Source: Tenacibaculum holothuriorum (lineage in GTDB: Bacteria > Bacteroidota > Bacteroidia > Flavobacteriales > Flavobacteriaceae). Taken from it: a DNA stretch of 64,000 bases. The stretch covers positions 1 through 64,000 of the forward strand of contig NZ_LAPZ01000003.1 of the NCBI RefSeq assembly GCF_002120225.1, read 5' to 3'. Below the pieces are notes generated by a model. The model worked only from the letters and a program-made list of their open reading frames with translations, was not told the DNA's origin and ran no database searches. Both the position numbers and the translations under genes were made by a program. Below, piece by piece: positions 1 through 8,846 of this stretch. How positions within the stretch are numbered: position 1 is the stretch's first letter; each line of letters begins with the position of its first letter.

Positions 1-51
1 TTAATCTTTTTCACAACCCCTTATTTATCAAGTAAATAAAAATGAAATTTT

Positions 52-834
52 TTAGCGATAATTAGGGCTTACTGTTTTCTTCTTCTTTGAACGCTTAGAA
101 CGTCTCTTTTTTTTCTTTCTAATCTTAGCAAACATCTGTTTATACTCTTCAACATTTATTTCACCTTTCTTAGATTCTAAAATTGATATTGAAGGAATAT
201 TTAGCTTTGGTTCCTGAAAAATCAATTCTTCTTGAATATACGCTCTCTGTAATATGTCTTCAATTAAATAATCTTCATTAATCGTATTCGGAGAATATTC
301 AGTCTTTAATGATAACTTGAATAAGTTTGCTGTTGTATTATACCAAAAAGCTTTCCAGCCGCTTCGAAATTCTCTTATGTTTTCAAAGGCAGTTTTTCCT
401 GTTTGACGATGAATTAACTTTATTAATACCCTACCTTCAGTTCGAGTCATTTTTTTTAATTGATCTGTCAATTCTTTTTCAAGATATTTTTGTACTCTTT
501 TTACATATTTTCTTTTTTTACTTTTTGAAGGAATTCTATCTAATCGTAAACGAAGACTATCTATTCTTTTTGATGCTAAAGTTGCGTACGGATATGCTTT
601 GAAAACTTTTCTCTTGAACCAATAATAATAGTGTACATCTTTTGGTTCTTTAAATTTATGTTTTGGCAACACTGCAACTTCTGGTAATTCTATCATTAAA
701 GTATCTCCCTCTTTAACCAAGTAGTAATCGTCTTTGAAACTAGGAAGAGTATCTTTTACCTGAGCTTGTAAAGCCAAGGTAGATATAAGTAAGCAGTAAA
801 ATATATATTGTTTCACTAATTTTAAATTTGACAC
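52..834 (-). CDS. DUF4294 domain protein, probably exported
   Basis: This 260-residue protein matches the Bacteroidota DUF4294 family, whose function is not known. Residues 1-24 form a signal peptide ending in LALQAQ. The middle part is very rich in Lys, Arg, Tyr and aromatic residues (YYYWFKRKVFKAYPYA around residue 69), which is the family hallmark, and the last 25 residues are a Lys/Arg-rich tail. It is a single gene transcribed leftward; no terminator is seen in the 51 bases left of its stop. It lies downstream of the alpha-oxoamine synthase, with an intrinsic terminator between them, so it is probably transcribed separately. The exported location is inferred from the signal peptide; the role is unknown. 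Confidence 0.8.
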   Translation of the reverse strand: MSNLKLVKQYIFYCLLISTLALQAQVKDTLPSFKDDYYLVKEGDTLMIELPEVAVLPKHKFKEPKDVHYYYWFKRKVFKAYPYATLASKRIDSLRLRLDRIPSKSKKRKYVKRVQKYLEKELTDQLKKMTRTEGRVLIKLIHRQTGKTAFENIREFRSGWKAFWYNTTANLFKLSLKTEYSPNTINEDYLIEDILQRAYIQEELIFQEPKLNIPSISILESKKGEINVEEYKQMFAKIRKKKKRRSKRSKKKKTVSPNYR

Positions 835-881
835 ATTAATTACAACAAAAAGGATTCCAAAAATATGGTTTTACTGAAAAC

Positions 882-918
882 AAAAAAACTCACAAAAGTT
901 AATTTGTGAGTTTTTTTG
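882..918 (-). terminator. Intrinsic terminator after the oxoamine synthase gene
   Basis: Perfect 10-bp arms at 887-896 and 903-912 with a 6-nt loop, flanked by A runs and T runs on both sides. It lies 17 bp past the stop of the minus-strand gene ending at 935. Confidence 0.8.
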
Positions 919-934
919 TTTATACCTTATAATA

Positions 935-2188
935 TTATTCTGCCATTATAGTTTCAGCAATCTTTTTATAAGTACCATTCTCTAATTTTTCTCTAATTGC
1001 TGTAAATGCTTCAATAGTTTCTTTAACATCTTCCATCGTATGACGTGCAGTAGGAATTAATCTTAAAATAATTAATCCTTTAGGAATTACTGGATAAACA
1101 ACAATAGAGCAGAATACTCCATGATTTTCACGTAAATCGTGCACCATTGCCATTGCTTCTGGAATTTCTCCTTTTAAATATACTGGAGTAATACAGGTTT
1201 GCGTTGTTCCTAAATCGAATCCTGCATTTCTTAAACCTGATTGTAAAGCATTTGTGATTTCCCAAAGTTTATCTTTTAACTCTGGCATTGTTCGAATCAT
1301 ATCTAAACGCTTTAACGCTCCTTTTACCATTGGCATTGGTAACGATTTTGCAAACATTTGCGAACGCATGTTGTATTGTAAATACTGAACTACATCTTTA
1401 TCTCCTGCAAAAAATGCTCCGATACCTGCCATAGATTTAGCGAATGTAGCAAAGTACACATCGATACCGTCTTGAACTCCTTGTTCGAAACCAGTTCCAC
1501 GACCTCCTTCACCTAAAGTTCCAAATCCGTGTGCATCATCAACTAATAAACGGAAATTGTATTTTTCTTTTAATGCTACAATTTCTGCTAAACGACCTTG
1601 CTCACCACGCATACCAAAAACACCTTCAGAAACTAAAAGGATTCCTCCTCCAGTTTTTTCTGCCATTTTAGTAGCACGCTTTAAATTCTTTTCACAACTT
1701 TCAATATCATTATGACGGTATACAAATCTTTTACCTGCGTGTAAACGAACTCCATCGATAATACATGCATGCGTATCCATATCATATACAATGATGTCGT
1801 CTTTTCCTACTAAAGCATCAATTGCAGAGACCATTCCTTGGTAACCGAAATTCACCAAATATGATGCTTCTTTACCAACAAACTCAGCACATTCACGTTC
1901 TAATTGTTCGTGGTATTTTGTATGACCAGACATCATACGAGCTCCCATAGGATACGCCATTCCATCGGTAGCAGCAGATTCTCCATCTACTTTTAATACT
2001 TCAGGGTGATTTGCTAAACCTAAATAATCGTTAATACTCCAAGTAACTACAGATTTTCCATTAAACTGCATTCGGTTAGATATTGGTCCTTCTAATTTAG
2101 GGAACACATAATAGCCTTCTGCCTTATCTGCCCATTTTCCTAACGGTCCTTTATCTCCTTTAATTCTATCAAATAAATCTTTTACCAT
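935..2188 (-). CDS. Alpha-oxoamine synthase (serine palmitoyltransferase or cysteate acyltransferase type)
   Basis: This is a 417-residue PLP-dependent enzyme of the alpha-oxoamine synthase family, which joins an amino acid to an acyl thioester with loss of CO2. The PLP lysine is K251 in ATFAKSMAGIG, the PLP-contacting aspartate lies in VDDAHGFGTLG (about 216-226), and SGHTKYHEQLE (87-97) is the usual substrate loop. In this phylum the close family members are serine palmitoyltransferase, which starts sphingolipid synthesis, and the cysteate fatty acyltransferase that starts sulfonolipid (capnine) synthesis. 2-amino-3-ketobutyrate ligase and 8-amino-7-oxononanoate synthase are less likely, since no threonine or biotin genes are near. 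It stands alone with its own terminator. The family is certain; the amino acid substrate cannot be read from sequence alone. Confidence 0.85.
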   Translation of the reverse strand: MVKDLFDRIKGDKGPLGKWADKAEGYYVFPKLEGPISNRMQFNGKSVVTWSINDYLGLANHPEVLKVDGESAATDGMAYPMGARMMSGHTKYHEQLERECAEFVGKEASYLVNFGYQGMVSAIDALVGKDDIIVYDMDTHACIIDGVRLHAGKRFVYRHNDIESCEKNLKRATKMAEKTGGGILLVSEGVFGMRGEQGRLAEIVALKEKYNFRLLVDDAHGFGTLGEGGRGTGFEQGVQDGIDVYFATFAKSMAGIGAFFAGDKDVVQYLQYNMRSQMFAKSLPMPMVKGALKRLDMIRTMPELKDKLWEITNALQSGLRNAGFDLGTTQTCITPVYLKGEIPEAMAMVHDLRENHGVFCSIVVYPVIPKGLIILRLIPTARHTMEDVKETIEAFTAIREKLENGTYKKIAETIMAE

Positions 2189-2269
2189 TGTTACTTCTGA
2201 TTTTTTATAGGGTGCGAAAATAGGGCTTTTTTAACAGTTAATCAAATCTGAACTCTTGAGTTATTTACA

Positions 2270-2300
2270 AATAAAAAAGATGCCTGTGTAGACATCTTTT
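2270..2300 (-). terminator. Intrinsic terminator of the molybdenum hydroxylase operon
   Basis: Arms 2275-2282 and 2293-2300 (AAAAGATG/CATCTTTT) with a 10-nt loop, 14 bp past the stop of the minus-strand gene that ends at 2314 and followed on that strand by a T-rich stretch. Confidence 0.7.
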
Positions 2301-2313
2301 ATTTTTAGCTTTA

Positions 2314-4527
2314 TTAACTAGGAACTTTAATTCTTTTTAATTCATTTTCAAAAGGTTGATTATATAATCGATTTCCTAGTGCTTTATAAATTGCATTAGC
2401 TACAGCCCCTCCTGCCGGTGGTAATCCTGGTTCTCCTAAACCAGTTGGTGACAATTCATTTTCTACAAAATGTACTTCTACTTGGGGTGTTTCATTCATT
2501 CGAATTAAACGATATGTATCAAAGTTTTTATTTGAAGGTACACCTTTATTAAAACTTAAATCACCATACATTGCATGTCCTATTCCATCTAGAACTCCTC
2601 CTTGAACTTGATTGATTCCTCCTGTTGGATTAATAACAACTCCACAATCTACCGCTGCTACTACTTTTGTCACTATCGGATAACCATCTTTCAATTCAAC
2701 TTCAGCAACCTCGGCAACATGTGTATTATGACTATAGTATGCAGCAAAACCTTGATAGACTCCTTCTCTACTCTTACCCCAATTACCTTTTTCTGCAGCT
2801 AGTTTAATCGTGTTTTGCATTCTTTCGCCAGAATACTCAATCTTTTCATCTTTTGTATTCTTAACATTTTCTAGAAGTTCTAAACGTAATTGTACTGGGT
2901 CTTTTCCTAATTCTTGAGCTAATTCATCGAAAAAAGCTTGTTCTGCAAAAGCTAAGAAATTAGTGTATGGTGCTCTCCAAGCCCCTGTAGTTACATCACT
3001 TTTATAATTTTTGGTAGAAACTTTATAATTAGGAATACATCCTGCTGGAAAGAAATGCGGAATTAATCCATACATATTAGAATTCATCGCAGCTTCTTTT
3101 AAGTGATATCCTGTAATTTTTCCGTCTTTTAACGATGCCGCAATTTTATATTTAATAGCAGGACGATAAATACCCGTAGTCATATCATCTTCTCTAGTTG
3201 AAATAACTTTTACTGGCTTTTTTATTGCATTAGAAATTTCTGCTGCTTCGTAGACAAAATCTCCGTATAAACGACGTCCGAATCCGCCACCCATTCTTGT
3301 CATATCTACATGAACGTTCTTTAAATCTCTACCTAACATGTCTGCAACTCCTTGCGCTGCGTATTGTGGAGTTTGAACTGGTCCTATTAAATGTACTTTT
3401 TCATCGGTAACATTCGCAAAAAAGTTCATTGGTTCTAAGCAGTTATGTGGTAAAAAAGGAGAATGATAGGTTCTCTCAATCACTTTATCTGCTTCAGCAA
3501 AAGCTTTTTTAACGTTACCATCTTCTCTACGAATATCAAAGTCTTTACCTACTAAAATCTTATTTAATACTTCATTTTGCTTATCAGTACTTTCAAGTTC
3601 TTTAGCTGCTTTCCATGTAGCTTTTAAAGCCTTTTTACCTTTGATTGCTGCCCAAGTGTTTGTTGCAATTACTACAACTTTATCAGTCGGAGACATTATA
3701 AACGTCCAATTAAATTTTCCTTGATCTAAAAAGCTTCTTACTTTTTCTCCAATAGTAATTACATCTACTACACCTTTTATTTTTTTAGCTTCAGTAGCAT
3801 CGAAAGATGCTAATTCTTGACCAAAAGCTGGTGGACGTAATACAGAAGCATACAACATTCCTTTCTCTTTAAAATCTATACCGAATAATGGTTTTCCAGT
3901 AACAATATTTTCTAAATCTACATTTATTCTATCTGTACCAATAATAGAATATTCTGAAGGCTTTTTTAAAGTAACATTTTCTGGCACTTCTAATAACGCT
4001 GCTTCTTTAACCACATCTCCATAGCCTAGTTTTTCTCCTTTTGCATTTGTTATAATTCCTTTTGAAGCTTTACAAGTTGATGCATCTACACTCCATTTGG
4101 CTGCTGCTGCATTTACAAGCATTTGCTTCGTAGTAGCTCCCGTTTGTCTCAAAGCATCCCAACCAAAACGAATGGATTGACTCCCTCCTGCTAACTGACG
4201 TTTGTAGTTTTTAGTATCTAAAGGTGCTTGTGCTACATTTACTTTATCCCATTCTACATCTAACTCTTCAGCAATAATCATTGGCATAGACGTTTTTACT
4301 CCTTGTCCAATTTCAGGATTTGGAGAATAAATAGTCACATAACCATTATCTGCTATCTTTATAAAAGCATTAAAATCGTTAAAGTTTAGTTTTGAAATAT
4401 CTACTGGTGGTTTTACTTCTGGCTTACATGCCGTGAACAGATTAAAACCTACTAACAAACCTCCACTTGCTAATGCAGATGTTCTTAAAAAATTTCTTCT
4501 GCTGAATGTATACTTTTGAGTACTCAT
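2314..4527 (-). CDS. Tat-exported molybdopterin-binding aldehyde/isoquinoline oxidoreductase large subunit
   Basis: This 737-residue protein belongs to the xanthine dehydrogenase superfamily, the periplasmic IorB-like branch. Residues 9-18 (SRRNFLRTSA) are a twin-arginine signal followed by a hydrophobic stretch ending in LFTAC, so it may also be lipidated at C34. Molybdopterin cytosine dinucleotide contacts are visible at 114-120 (GGSQSIR), 363-368 (CLEPMN) and 412-419 (MGGGFGRR), and the catalytic glutamate is E699 in GLGEPGLPPAGG. It pairs with the 2Fe-2S subunit encoded upstream, with a DUF6624 lipoprotein gene between them. No FAD subunit is present, so electrons probably go to a cytochrome or another periplasmic acceptor; none is encoded beside it. 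The substrate (aldehyde or N-heterocycle) is not predictable. Confidence 0.9.
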   Translation of the reverse strand: MSTQKYTFSRRNFLRTSALASGGLLVGFNLFTACKPEVKPPVDISKLNFNDFNAFIKIADNGYVTIYSPNPEIGQGVKTSMPMIIAEELDVEWDKVNVAQAPLDTKNYKRQLAGGSQSIRFGWDALRQTGATTKQMLVNAAAAKWSVDASTCKASKGIITNAKGEKLGYGDVVKEAALLEVPENVTLKKPSEYSIIGTDRINVDLENIVTGKPLFGIDFKEKGMLYASVLRPPAFGQELASFDATEAKKIKGVVDVITIGEKVRSFLDQGKFNWTFIMSPTDKVVVIATNTWAAIKGKKALKATWKAAKELESTDKQNEVLNKILVGKDFDIRREDGNVKKAFAEADKVIERTYHSPFLPHNCLEPMNFFANVTDEKVHLIGPVQTPQYAAQGVADMLGRDLKNVHVDMTRMGGGFGRRLYGDFVYEAAEISNAIKKPVKVISTREDDMTTGIYRPAIKYKIAASLKDGKITGYHLKEAAMNSNMYGLIPHFFPAGCIPNYKVSTKNYKSDVTTGAWRAPYTNFLAFAEQAFFDELAQELGKDPVQLRLELLENVKNTKDEKIEYSGERMQNTIKLAAEKGNWGKSREGVYQGFAAYYSHNTHVAEVAEVELKDGYPIVTKVVAAVDCGVVINPTGGINQVQGGVLDGIGHAMYGDLSFNKGVPSNKNFDTYRLIRMNETPQVEVHFVENELSPTGLGEPGLPPAGGAVANAIYKALGNRLYNQPFENELKRIKVPS

Positions 4528-4561
4528 AATTCAAAATTTATTAGTTGAGTTAAAGTTTTTC

Positions 4562-5218
4562 TTATTCATATTGTCTAGGTTTTGTAATTCCCATTTTTTC
4601 AAAACCTTTTTTGTTCATTTCAAAATGCGTTTTCATTGCAGAGTTTAAATAATCCTTTAAAGATTTTAAACCTATCTTTTTTCTTCTTACATCAACATTC
4701 ATACTATCTTGGATTGGTTTTGGAACAATCCACATATCATTAGTATAATTTAGTTGAGTTCCATAATATTGTTTTTGTCCTTTATTAGTCAATACTCTAT
4801 CAGTTAAATAAGCAAAATTTGAATTATCTGCATTATTCTTCAACACTTCCTTTTTCATAGATTTTAGTACTTTTTCCTGAAAAGCAACATCATGGTCGGC
4901 ATGTTGCACTAATAACCAAAAGTCTTGAGATCCGCTTTCTCCTACTTTATCAAAACCTAAAAAATTATATTTATTGAAAAGTGACTTAATAGTATCAGTA
5001 TTGGCAATAAAAATTCTCTCTTGCTCTTTATAGAGACTATCTTTTACTTTTTGAGTTTCATTAGGTGTATGAGCAAATTGTATTGCTTGATCATTTTTCA
5101 CCATTCTTTGTAACTGTAACTTAACTACAGAATAATCTGTTTTTTTTACTCCCTCTTTCTTACAAGACAGCATCATAATTAAGAATAATAAGAATATTCC
5201 TCTGTTTACAAAGCACAT
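4562..5218 (-). CDS. DUF6624 lipoprotein
   Basis: This is a 218-residue lipoprotein. The signal sequence ends in MMLSC, giving lipid attachment at C19 followed by KKE. The central part (GFDKVGESGSQDFWLLVQ, then HADHD) matches the Bacteroidota DUF6624 family, whose function is unknown. It is cotranscribed between the iron-sulfur subunit (15 bp upstream) and the molybdopterin subunit (34 bp downstream) of a periplasmic oxidoreductase. This position suggests a link to assembly or function of the enzyme, but DUF6624 proteins also occur without it, so the link is only inferred. Confidence 0.8.
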   Translation of the reverse strand: MCFVNRGIFLLFLIMMLSCKKEGVKKTDYSVVKLQLQRMVKNDQAIQFAHTPNETQKVKDSLYKEQERIFIANTDTIKSLFNKYNFLGFDKVGESGSQDFWLLVQHADHDVAFQEKVLKSMKKEVLKNNADNSNFAYLTDRVLTNKGQKQYYGTQLNYTNDMWIVPKPIQDSMNVDVRRKKIGLKSLKDYLNSAMKTHFEMNKKGFEKMGITKPRQYE

Positions 5219-5233
5219 ATTTTATATTCTCTT

Positions 5234-5695
5234 TTAAGACATTTTTTTAGCAGCAATAGCAATCGCTTTTTCTATTCTATTATACGATGCACATCTACAA
5301 ATATTTCCGTGCATAGCTTCTCGAATTTCTTGAGTGGTTGGATTTGGATTATCCTTCAAAAAAGAAGCTGCCGTCATTATTTGTCCTGCTTGACAATATC
5401 CGCATTGAGGAACATCTACTTCTTTCCATGCTTCTTGTAAAGGATGATCTCCTTTTTCTGAAAGTCCTTCAATAGTAGTAATCTCTTCATTATCTAACAT
5501 AGATACCTGTAGTTGACAACTTCGCATTGCTGTACCATCTACATGTACTGTGCAAGCTCCACATTGAGCAATACCACAGCCAAATTTAGTACCTACCATA
5601 TCTAGTTCATCTCTTAAAACCCAAAGTAAAGGTGTGTCTGCTTCTACATTAACGGTTTTAGAACTTCCGTTAATTTTAATTGTGTAAGTTGGCAT
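5234..5695 (-). CDS. (2Fe-2S)-binding small subunit of molybdenum hydroxylase
   Basis: This 153-residue protein is the IorA/CoxS-type electron-transfer subunit. Cysteines 40, 45, 48 and 60 form the plant-ferredoxin-type cluster (CGIAQCGAC), and cysteines 98, 101, 133 and 135 form the second cluster (CGYC and CRC). Length and both motifs are complete. It is the first gene of a three-gene minus-strand operon with the DUF6624 lipoprotein and the Tat-exported large subunit. It has no signal of its own, so it is probably carried across the membrane with the Tat partner, as known for this family. Confidence 0.92.
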   Translation of the reverse strand: MPTYTIKINGSSKTVNVEADTPLLWVLRDELDMVGTKFGCGIAQCGACTVHVDGTAMRSCQLQVSMLDNEEITTIEGLSEKGDHPLQEAWKEVDVPQCGYCQAGQIMTAASFLKDNPNPTTQEIREAMHGNICRCASYNRIEKAIAIAAKKMS

Positions 5696-5835
5696 TTTGA
5701 TAGTTTTGTTTCGTTCTGTGTAAGTTACAAAAAATATAGATGCATTGTTTTTTATAAAATCGTTTTAAGAAAATTTTAAGGTGATTTAGAGTCTATTTAG
5801 AGTTCTTCAAAATAAAATGATGCATTTATAATTAA

Positions 5836-5843
5836 TACATTTG
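5836..5843 (+). promoter_or_regulatory. Bacteroidota -7 element of the MscS-family gene
   Basis: TACATTTG matches the phylum's TAnnTTTG element, 18 bp before the ATG at 5861. No clear TTG -33 element is seen, so the call rests on the -7 block and position. Confidence 0.5.
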
Positions 5844-5860
5844 CTTTATTTTTAATTTCT

Positions 5861-7114
5861 ATGGAATTTAACAAGCATATTATCTACAATTATTTGAAAG
5901 AAATTGGTTTATCTGATTCATTAGCTACTTATTTAAACTTAATAACTTTATCTATCATTTCTTTAGTTATTATTTATGCTATTGATCTTTTTGTTAGAAA
6001 AATATTTCGAATAATTTCGGTAAGAATTGCTAAAACTTCTAAAACGAATTTTGATGATATTTTAATTACCAATAAAGTACCTACCAATGTTGCTCATTTG
6101 GTGCCTGTATTTTTATTGTTTGAATTAATTCCTGTTATTTTTTACGATTTTGAATATTTAAAGAATTTCTTCACAAAACTGGTTCTAATCATAAGCATTT
6201 TATTAGTTATTAATATTGCCAGAAGTATTTTAAATTCCTTAAGAGATTATTTAAAAAAACTCCCTCGTTTTAAAGACAAACCTATTGATAGTTATATACA
6301 AGTTTTTATGATTTTTGCTTGGTTTACAGGCTTTATTTTGTCTTTTGCTATTATTACCAACCAATCTATTTGGAAGTTTTTTACAGCTTTAGGAGCTGCA
6401 TCTGCCATTATTATTTTAATTTTTAAGGATACTATTTTAGGTTTTGTTGCCAGTATTCAGGTATCAGTAAACGATATGGTTCGTATTGGTGATTGGATTA
6501 CTTTTGAAAAATTTGGAGCTGATGGTGATGTGATAGAAATTACTTTAGCTACGGTAAAAGTTCAAAATTTTGATAAGACTATTACAACTATTCCTACCTA
6601 TGCTTTAATTTCTGATTCTTTTAAAAACTGGAGAGGAATGGTTAATTCTCAAGGAAGGAGAATAAAAAGAGCTTTGTATATTAAAACGACAAGTATTCAT
6701 TATTTATCTACTCAAGAAGTTGAAAAATTAAAAGAAATTCAATTAATTGAACCTTATCTTTCTACTAGACAAGAAAAAATTGATCAGTTTAATACTCATA
6801 ATAATATTGATAAAAGTCTTTTACTAAATGGTAGAAACTTAACCAACATCGGAGTATTTAGAAAATATGCTCAATCTTATGTTGAAAATCATCCTGCAGT
6901 TAATAAAGAGATGATGATAATGGTACGACAGTTAGCTCCAACAACTCAAGGATTACCTATTGAAATTTATGCGTTTTCTTCAGATAAACGTTGGAAAAAC
7001 TACGAATATGTTATGGCTGATATTTTTGACCATCTATTGGCTGCCATTCCACATTTTAATTTGGAAGTATTTGAATTATCTACAGATTTTAAAGTTCTAA
7101 ATTCAAATCAATAA
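5861..7114 (+). CDS. Mechanosensitive ion channel, MscS family (YbdG-like)
   Basis: This 417-residue inner membrane protein has about five membrane segments (near 22-42, 78-95, 105-123, 144-165 and the pore helix 174-200). The pore-lining helix GAASAIIILIFKDTILGFVAS and the following beta domain (VRIGDWITF) are typical of MscS. Length and the FKNWRGM...GRRIKR segment after the beta domain resemble the YbdG/MscM branch rather than short MscS. The family releases solutes on hypo-osmotic shock. The gene stands alone and its 3' end overlaps the convergent hypothetical gene by 26 bp. Confidence 0.9.
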   Translation: MEFNKHIIYNYLKEIGLSDSLATYLNLITLSIISLVIIYAIDLFVRKIFRIISVRIAKTSKTNFDDILITNKVPTNVAHLVPVFLLFELIPVIFYDFEYLKNFFTKLVLIISILLVINIARSILNSLRDYLKKLPRFKDKPIDSYIQVFMIFAWFTGFILSFAIITNQSIWKFFTALGAASAIIILIFKDTILGFVASIQVSVNDMVRIGDWITFEKFGADGDVIEITLATVKVQNFDKTITTIPTYALISDSFKNWRGMVNSQGRRIKRALYIKTTSIHYLSTQEVEKLKEIQLIEPYLSTRQEKIDQFNTHNNIDKSLLLNGRNLTNIGVFRKYAQSYVENHPAVNKEMMIMVRQLAPTTQGLPIEIYAFSSDKRWKNYEYVMADIFDHLLAAIPHFNLEVFELSTDFKVLNSNQ

Positions 7115-7571
7115 TTTTTTCATTAAAGTCGAACTGTAAATCTTCATGTAGTTTTTCTATTGACTTTTTTGCTGAAGTCAATTGTCTGTTATAGGTATTT
7201 ACCAATCGTGGACTTTTTTTAATTGTTGGTTTCATTTCTTTTAACTTCCAACAGAAATATAATAGCAATTCAACTTCGGTTTCTTTCTTTTTTGAATAAC
7301 GAATAAACTTTTTTACCAAGGTTAGAATTTTACGCACACTTTTACGAATATAAAAGTAACTCTTGGTATTAATATTTTCGAACAATTCATCCACTTCTTC
7401 TTTTATTCCTTCAATGTATTCATCTTCATTATGTGATAAAAAAAGTAAATAGGTAAGTAGTTCTTTATTTTCTTTTTTAAATCGAGAAAGCTGTAAACAT
7501 AACTCCATTAATTCACTCGATGATTTATGAGATAATTCATCTTTTAATTGTTTTACGGTTACTGCTTTCAT
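7089..7571 (-). CDS. Conserved hypothetical protein, Lys-rich and helical
   Basis: I do not recognise a domain in this 160-residue cytosolic protein. It is predicted to be all helical and strongly charged, with an acidic stretch (DEYIEGIKEEVDELFE) and a basic middle (RKSVRKILTLVKKFIRYSKKK). I start it at the ATG at 7571, giving MKAVTVKQLK, because the longer reading frame to 7607 would begin inside the terminator palindrome of fabV. Its last 26 bp overlap the 3' end of the MscS gene on the other strand. Confidence 0.6.
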   Translation of the reverse strand: MKAVTVKQLKDELSHKSSSELMELCLQLSRFKKENKELLTYLLFLSHNEDEYIEGIKEEVDELFENINTKSYFYIRKSVRKILTLVKKFIRYSKKKETEVELLLYFCWKLKEMKPTIKKSPRLVNTYNRQLTSAKKSIEKLHEDLQFDFNEKIIDLNLEL

Positions 7572-7598
7572 ATTCGTTGTTATTTTGTGTAAATATAA

Positions 7599-7624
7599 AA
7601 ACCTCATAGAATTCTATGAGGTTT
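7599..7624 (-). terminator. Perfect 26-bp palindrome, terminator of purC-fabV
   Basis: Every base of 7599-7624 pairs with its mirror (centre between 7611 and 7612, GAATTC core), with A- and T-rich flanks. It lies 24 bp past the fabV stop on the minus strand and just upstream of the next minus-strand gene. Confidence 0.75.
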
Positions 7625-7647
7625 CAATTATTTTTTTGTTTTAATTC

Positions 7648-8835
7648 TTATTGAATACTTGGAATCTTTACCAATTCGTTTACATCTGCTTCGTAGTTAA
7701 CCCCATCAACTTTAAATCCGAAAAGCTTGAAAAACTCTAAGCTGTATCCCTCTAAATCACCAATTTCATTAATATTTTCAGAAGTTGCTTGTTCCCAAAG
7801 TTTTGTAATTTCTTCCTGTACATCGTCACGCATTTCCCAATCGTCAATTCTAATTCTACCTTTTTCATCTAAAGATAAATCTCCGCCGAACAATCGTTCG
7901 CTATACAATCTTTCAATTTGTTCAATACAACCTTCATGAATTCCTTTTTCTTTCATCACTTTAAACAATAATGAAATATATAATGGTATTACAGGAATTG
8001 CAGAACTCGCTTGAGTTACCAACGCTTTGTTTACCGAAACATACGCCTTACCTCCTATTGCTTCTAAATCTTCTGAAATAGTAAAAGCTGTCGCTTCTAA
8101 ATGATCTTTTGCTGCTCCAATAGTACCATTTCTGTATACAGGTTTTGTAACTTCTGGACCAATATATGAATACGCAACCGTGGTAACTCCTTCTGCTAAA
8201 ACATTTGCATTTTTAAGAGCATCCATCCACATTCTCCAATCTTCACCTCCCATTACAGTTACTGTGTTTTCTACATCATCTCCTTCTGCTGGTTTGATGG
8301 AAATTTCTGAAACTTTTCCTGTATGAAAATCAACTGTTTTATTGGTAAAAACTTCACCAATTGGTTTTAAAACAGATTTAAAACGCTTCCCAGATTCTGG
8401 ATGCGTTCTCACTGGAGACGCTAAACTATAAATTACCAAATCAACTTGACCTAAATCTTCTTTTATCAAATTGACTACTTCTTCTTTTATTTCGTTTGAA
8501 AAAGCATCTCCATTGATACTTTTTGCATACAATCCTGCTTTTTGTGCTTCTTCTTCGAAAGCAGCTGTGTTATAAAACCCTGGAGAAGCTGGTCTTCCTT
8601 CACTTGCAGCTTTATCAAAGAAAACTCCGATAGTTGCAGCGTCAGATCCGAAAGCACTTGTAATTCTAGATGCTAATCCGAATCCTGTAGAAGCACCAAT
8701 TACTAATACTTTTTTAGCACCTTCTATTTTTCCTTTTGATTGTACATACGCTATTTGGTCTTTTACATTTTGGGCACATCCTGTTGGGTGTGATGTTAAA
8801 CATATAAATCCGCGTGTTCTTGGTTCAATTATCAT
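7648..8835 (-). CDS. fabV: Trans-2-enoyl-CoA/ACP reductase FabV
   Basis: This 395-residue NADH-dependent reductase catalyses the last step of each fatty acid elongation cycle. The cofactor site GASTGFGLASR is at 48-58 and the catalytic Tyr and Lys fit the FabV-specific Y-X8-K spacing (Y222 and K231), unlike FabI. The N-terminal IIEPRTRGFICLTSHPTGC is diagnostic for FabV. Length is normal. It follows purC by 11 bp on the same strand and ends at a strong palindromic terminator, so the two are probably one transcript. FabV enzymes are known to be naturally less sensitive to triclosan than FabI. Confidence 0.96.
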   Translation of the reverse strand: MIIEPRTRGFICLTSHPTGCAQNVKDQIAYVQSKGKIEGAKKVLVIGASTGFGLASRITSAFGSDAATIGVFFDKAASEGRPASPGFYNTAAFEEEAQKAGLYAKSINGDAFSNEIKEEVVNLIKEDLGQVDLVIYSLASPVRTHPESGKRFKSVLKPIGEVFTNKTVDFHTGKVSEISIKPAEGDDVENTVTVMGGEDWRMWMDALKNANVLAEGVTTVAYSYIGPEVTKPVYRNGTIGAAKDHLEATAFTISEDLEAIGGKAYVSVNKALVTQASSAIPVIPLYISLLFKVMKEKGIHEGCIEQIERLYSERLFGGDLSLDEKGRIRIDDWEMRDDVQEEITKLWEQATSENINEIGDLEGYSLEFFKLFGFKVDGVNYEADVNELVKIPSIQ

Positions 8836-8846
8836 TGTTGTTTGTT

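Noticed and set aside
1..14. A possible GTG-initiated gene leaving the window on the minus strand (GTG AAA AAG ATT).
   Set aside because: Only four codons are visible, and nothing supports translation there.
327..602. Plus-strand ORF of 91 codons inside the DUF4294 gene.
   Set aside because: Antisense shadow of a strongly coding frame; similar shadows inside acs, the gldG region and the kinase gene were dropped for the same reason.
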